From UMGS755 sp045602005 (GTDB lineage Bacteria; Bacillota; Clostridia; UBA1381; UBA9506), in contig JAZSAS010000045.1 in NCBI GenBank assembly GCA_045602005.1, positions 1-17,114 on the forward strand: a stretch of DNA of 17,114 nt, written 5' to 3'. The translations under genes were made by a program, and so were the position numbers. Of the stretch, positions 15,178 to 17,114 are shown piece by piece. The first letter of the stretch is position 1; each line of letters starts with the position of its first letter. The notes beneath the pieces were generated by a model. The model saw only the letters and a list, made by a program, of their open reading frames with translations. It ran no database searches and was not told where the DNA came from.

Positions 15178-15207
15178 CCGGCGCAGGCAGCCTGTGCCGG
15201 ATTTTTT
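15178..15207 (+). terminator. Terminator or attenuator between the membrane protein and the sigma factor
   Basis: CCGGCGCAGG (15178-15187), loop CAG, CCTGTGCCGG (15191-15200), 10 pairs with one G-T wobble, then six T residues (15202-15207). It lies only 8 bases before the AGGAGG of the sigma factor gene, so the sigma gene must be read by read-through or from a promoter inside the upstream gene. Confidence 0.82.
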
Positions 15208-15227
15208 GTCAGAGAGGAGGGTCTCAG

Positions 15228-15974
15228 GTGGGTTTATCTTATGAAGAAGAAAGAGATTTGTTTATTCGTTTAAAAGAAACAAAAGATAATGCCTTGCTCA
15301 ACGAAATCGTGAAAGAATATAACAGCATTGCTGTTGTTCTGGCACGGCGTTTTGCTGGCAAGGGTTTGGAATATGACGATATTTATCAATGCGCCTGTCT
15401 GGGGCTTATGAATGCGGCAAAGCGGTTTGAACCGGAAAGGGGATATCGTTTTTCTTCCTATGCCGTCCCCAGTGTTATGGGGGAAATCAGGCGGCTGTTT
15501 CGGGATAAGGGCAACTGCATTCGTGTGCCACGTCGCATGTATGAAATTTTCTCTAAAGCCAATAAAATTCGAAACGAGGAATTGGTGCAAACCGGAACAA
15601 TGCCAAGCTATCAGGAGCTCTCTGAAACGTTGGGAGTGAAAGAAGAACAGCTTGCACAGGCCATGACATGGGGCGAAAACCAGAATGTTCGTTCTCTGGA
15701 CCAACCCCTCAATGATGAGGACTTACTCCTTGCCGATTGCATTGGTGTGGAAGATAATGAATTTTTAATGATTGAAAATAAGGATTTTATCCAGCGGTTT
15801 ATTGGAACCTTGCCGGAACGGGAAAAACAATTTATTCACTACCGGTTTTATGATGAGTTGACTCAGGCAAAAATCAGTCAGTTGATGCACACCAGTCAAA
15901 TGAATATTTCCCGGCTCGAAAAGAAGGTTTTAGAGCACTTGCGGCGGTTTTATCAGAAATCGGTGAACGCCTGA
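15228..15974 (+). CDS. RNA polymerase sigma factor, SigB/SigF/SigG-like
   Basis: A 248-residue sigma-70 family factor of the group that includes SigB, SigF and SigG; it lacks region 1.1. Region 2: NEIVKEYNSIAVVLARRF, then GLEYDDIYQCACLGLMNAAKRFEP and YRFSSYAVPSVMGEIRRLFRD (promoter melting and -10 recognition). Region 3: VPRRMYEIFSKANKIRNE and MPSYQELSETLGV. Region 4: LPEREKQFIHYRFYDELTQAKISQLM and SQMNISRLEKKVLEHLRRF (-35 recognition). The GTG start at 15228 has AGGAGG at 15215-15220. No anti-sigma or anti-anti-sigma gene (RsbW/RsbV or SpoIIAB/SpoIIAA) is adjacent, which is unlike spoIIA or sigB operons. Which regulon it controls cannot be told. Confidence 0.9.
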   Translation: MGLSYEEERDLFIRLKETKDNALLNEIVKEYNSIAVVLARRFAGKGLEYDDIYQCACLGLMNAAKRFEPERGYRFSSYAVPSVMGEIRRLFRDKGNCIRVPRRMYEIFSKANKIRNEELVQTGTMPSYQELSETLGVKEEQLAQAMTWGENQNVRSLDQPLNDEDLLLADCIGVEDNEFLMIENKDFIQRFIGTLPEREKQFIHYRFYDELTQAKISQLMHTSQMNISRLEKKVLEHLRRFYQKSVNA

Positions 15975-15994
15975 GGCTGGCACGCATTTTATTC

Positions 15995-16023
15995 TTTACA
16001 AAAATCAGATTTCATGGTACAAT
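15995..16023 (+). promoter_or_regulatory. tRNA promoter
   Basis: TTTACA (15995-16000) and TACAAT (16018-16023) with 17 bases between. The start is expected near 16030, 14 bases before the tRNA-Arg 5' end. After the rearrangement described below, it can transcribe through the truncated tRNA into the complete tRNA at 16149. Confidence 0.7.
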
Positions 16024-16043
16024 GATAAACATGTGAGTTATGT

Positions 16044-16083
16044 GTCCCCATAGCTCAGCTGGATAGAGCGACCCCCTCCTAAG
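16044..16083 (+). pseudogene. Truncated tRNA-Arg(CCT), 5' half only
   Basis: A normal tRNA 5' half: acceptor strand GTCCCCA (16044-16050), D-arm GCTC/GAGC (16053-16069), anticodon stem strand ACCCC (16071-16075) and loop CTCCTAA with anticodon CCT (16078-16080). After the anticodon loop the pairing is lost: the following GCGGA only partly complements ACCCC, no TTCGA-type T-loop follows, and no TGGGGAC acceptor strand appears. This looks like a host tRNA gene split at the anticodon loop by integration. Confidence 0.82.
16075..16083 (+). mobile_element. Putative attachment-site core (left junction)
   Basis: CCTCCTAAG occurs here and again at 16179-16187 inside the complete tRNA-Arg. The sequence to the left is host-like tRNA; that to the right is AT-rich and not tRNA. 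Tyrosine recombinases often cross over in tRNA anticodon loops. The right end and an integrase lie outside the window, so the limits of the element are not known. Confidence 0.55.
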
Positions 16084-16148
16084 CGGAAGATACAACGCTT
16101 CCCGCTTTATGTATAACTTAATATATTTATTGCATATTATGCAAATCC

Positions 16149-16223
16149 GCCCCTGTAGTTAAATGGATATAACAAGGTCCTCCTAAGACTTAGTTATCAG
16201 TTCGATTCTGGTCAGGGGTGCCA
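16149..16223 (+). tRNA. tRNA-Arg(CCT), complete, probably element-borne
   Basis: A full cloverleaf with encoded CCA: acceptor GCCCCTG/CAGGGGT (first pair G-T), D-stem GTTA/TAAC, anticodon stem AGGTC/GACTT with one G-T pair, loop CTCCTAA with anticodon CCT, a short variable loop, T-stem ATCAG/CTGGT and loop TTCGATT. Its sequence differs strongly from the truncated tRNA-Arg upstream apart from the anticodon loop, so it is not a local duplicate. It reads AGG codons and would replace the split gene. Confidence 0.9.
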
Positions 16224-16226
16224 AAA

Positions 16227-16264
16227 AACCGCCGAAAGTAAAAGCTTTCGGCGGTTAATTTTTT
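16227..16264 (+). terminator. Rho-independent terminator after the tRNA
   Basis: AACCGCCGAAAG (16227-16238), loop TAAAAG, CTTTCGGCGGTT (16245-16256), a perfect 12-bp stem, then AATTTTTT. It begins 3 bases past the tRNA CCA end. Confidence 0.93.
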
Positions 16265-16304
16265 CCATAATAAAATTCTATAAATATACAATCTTCGTGA
16301 ATAA

Positions 16305-16372
16305 TTTGCCTACAAAACAAGCTTGTTTTACAGACAGAAAAGTTCGTTTTGCTTACATTTGCCAACAAAACA
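16305..16372. repeat. Short direct repeats and a palindrome in the intergenic region
   Basis: TTTGCCTACAAAACA (16305-16319) and TTTGCCAACAAAACA (16358-16372) differ by one base and are 53 bases apart. A 16-bp palindrome AAAACAAGCTTGTTTT (16314-16329) overlaps the first. They could be integrase arm-type sites, or the palindrome could fold at the 3' end of the antitoxin message. The rest of 16265-16390 is AT-rich with nothing else recognised. Confidence 0.45.
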
Positions 16373-16390
16373 GGTTAAATCTATATAAAA

Positions 16391-16678
16391 TTAATTAACT
16401 CGTTTCGGTACAAATTCAAGCTTAACAGTCATATTCATTCCCTCTGCCAAACGCTTTAGCATTCCTAAAGTCGGGTTACTGTTTCCATTTTCAAGCTTGC
16501 TTATATCAGATTGTGCTATTCCTGTTCTTTCGGATAATTCTTTCTGTGTAAGGTTACTTTTCTTTCTTGCATCAATGACTGCCTGAATAATAGAAAATTC
16601 CGGCGCAAGTCTTTCGTATTCTTCTCTAAATTCTTCATCCTTTAACTGCTCATTTAAATAATTTCTGAAATCAGACAT
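16391..16678 (-). CDS. higA: HigA-type XRE-family antitoxin
   Basis: A 95-residue DNA-binding antitoxin. N-terminal helices (SDFRNYLNEQLKDEEF, EEYERLAPEF) that fit a toxin-binding arm, followed by an XRE helix-turn-helix (about 30-85) with KSNLTQKELSERTGIAQSDI and SKLENGNSNPTLGMLKRLAE. It should neutralise the toxin encoded immediately upstream and repress the pair's promoter. The second ATG (16678) is preferred because GGAG of AAAGGAG is 7 bases away; the first ATG (16684) overlaps the toxin stop as ATGA but is too close to that site. The order toxin first, antitoxin second is that of higBA. It lies in the AT-rich DNA beyond the putative attachment site. Confidence 0.87.
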   Translation of the reverse strand: MSDFRNYLNEQLKDEEFREEYERLAPEFSIIQAVIDARKKSNLTQKELSERTGIAQSDISKLENGNSNPTLGMLKRLAEGMNMTVKLEFVPKRVN

Positions 16679-16680
16679 AA

Positions 16681-17037
16681 TCATTCTCCTTTCTGTCTGC
16701 TTAAATAAACATCTCTATACTTTTTAGCGGTTTCAATTTCACCTTTAGGTACTTTATTTGTCTTTTTTGTAAAGCCGTGTGTTAATATTATTTTTCGCCC
16801 AATACAGAAGAAATATAACACTCTTGAAATATCGCTGCCTTGTTTTGTTCTGAGTTCAAATATTCCATCATCCAAATGCTCTGAGTATGGCATACCAAGC
16901 ATATTGCCGTTTGTTTCAAGCAAGCCTATTGTCCATAATATCTTTGCTCGCAGCTTTTTGTCTACGGAATTAAGATAATCCTTTATAGGGCAATCGCCGT
17001 TATCCAACTTAAAAAAGTCGATATTAAAATTTTCCAA
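16681..17037 (-). CDS. higB: RelE/HigB-type (phage-derived Gp49-like) toxin
   Basis: A toxin of the RelE/ParE-like fold that probably cleaves ribosome-bound mRNA. About 118 residues from a TTG start: CPIKDYLNSVDKKLRAKILWTI, GMPYSEHLDDGIFELRTKQ and RVLYFFCIGRKIILTHGFTKKTNKVP are the conserved Gp49/HigB pattern, with ELR and the final K-rich HGFTKK region as likely RNA-contact residues. The frame is open further upstream to 17106, but that would start inside the -35 box of the promoter. TTG 17037 has GAGGTG 9 bases upstream and lies downstream of the operator, so it is preferred; GTG 17049 is an alternative. Its stop overlaps or adjoins higA. Together the two form a maintenance or defence module. 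Confidence 0.85.
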   Translation of the reverse strand: MENFNIDFFKLDNGDCPIKDYLNSVDKKLRAKILWTIGLLETNGNMLGMPYSEHLDDGIFELRTKQGSDISRVLYFFCIGRKIILTHGFTKKTNKVPKGEIETAKKYRDVYLSRQKGE

Positions 17038-17055
17038 TCTTTTGTACACCTCACT

Positions 17056-17075
17056 ATATAGGATATATCCTATAT
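17056..17075. promoter_or_regulatory. Palindromic operator of the higBA promoter
   Basis: A perfect 20-bp palindrome, ATATAGGATA followed by TATCCTATAT, located at the predicted start of transcription directly downstream of the -10 box. This is the expected place for autorepression by the antitoxin dimer. Confidence 0.72.
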
Positions 17076-17077
17076 TT

Positions 17078-17106
17078 ATTATATTATTATTTTTGTTTTT
17101 TGTCAA
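17078..17106 (-). promoter_or_regulatory. Consensus promoter of higBA
   Basis: On the minus strand, TTGACA (17106-17101) and TATAAT (17083-17078) are separated by exactly 17 bases, a perfect sigma-A promoter. The start would be near 17071, inside the palindrome. Confidence 0.88.
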
Positions 17107-17114
17107 CAGTTTTT

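Noticed and set aside
16044..16223. Self-splicing intron in tRNA-Arg(CCT)
   Set aside because: Group I introns do occur in tRNA-Arg(CCT) anticodon loops, but the gap is far too short, has no group I core, and the downstream tRNA is complete with its own 5' half.
16044..16223. Local duplication of a tRNA gene
   Set aside because: The two tRNA-Arg(CCT) sequences share almost nothing beyond conserved tRNA positions and the anticodon loop, so they have different origins.
1..17114. CRISPR array, insertion sequence or riboswitch
   Set aside because: No regularly spaced repeats, no transposase, and no leader matching a common riboswitch or T-box were seen.

Overview
The window looks like chromosomal DNA of a low-to-mid GC Gram-positive anaerobe of the class Clostridia. 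The evidence is strong AGGAGG-type ribosome binding sites, sigma-A promoters of the TTGACA-17-TATAAT type, a SigB/SigF/SigG-type sigma factor, a DeoR regulator, a YuiD-type membrane protein and, most tellingly, an OLE RNA with its partner gene oapA, a pair known from Firmicutes. The species cannot be named from this sequence.

Region 1 (1-5300) holds housekeeping and membrane or isoprenoid functions: trmL, xseB, ispA (polyprenyl diphosphate synthase), a YuiD/divergent-PAP2 membrane protein, a roughly 600-nt structured non-coding RNA that I call OLE RNA with its own promoter, then oapA, aroE and a DUF2156 (LPG synthetase C-terminal type) gene packed as one operon. Region 2 (5300-5700) is a single small gene for an 11-cysteine, 78-residue protein with its own promoter and terminator.

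Region 3 (5730-14350) is a catabolic cassette. It has a promoter, a DeoR-type repressor, a SorE-like zinc dehydrogenase, a sorbitol-6-phosphate-dehydrogenase-like SDR with an unusual N-terminal extension, and a complete 2-oxoacid/acetoin-dehydrogenase-type complex in the order E2, E3, fused E1 alpha-beta. It is closed by a strong terminator. There is no transporter or kinase. The combination suggests that a polyol or ketose phosphate is oxidised and an alpha-hydroxyketone or 2-oxoacid is then cleaved to an acyl-CoA, but the substrate is not known. This is the part most likely to be a poorly described pathway.

Region 4 (14400-15974) has a single-pass membrane protein of unknown function and a SigB/F/G-like sigma factor, separated by a terminator hairpin that probably limits sigma expression.

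Region 5 (15990-17114) appears to be the left end of a mobile element. A host tRNA-Arg(CCT) gene with its promoter is cut at the anticodon loop, AT-rich DNA follows, and within 70 bases there is a complete second tRNA-Arg(CCT). The two share the 9-base sequence CCTCCTAAG. The element therefore seems to have broken the host tRNA and supplied a replacement that can use the host promoter. Beyond a terminator lies a HigB/HigA-type toxin-antitoxin pair on the minus strand, with a perfect consensus promoter and a 20-bp palindromic operator at the window edge. The integrase and the other attachment site would lie beyond the window.
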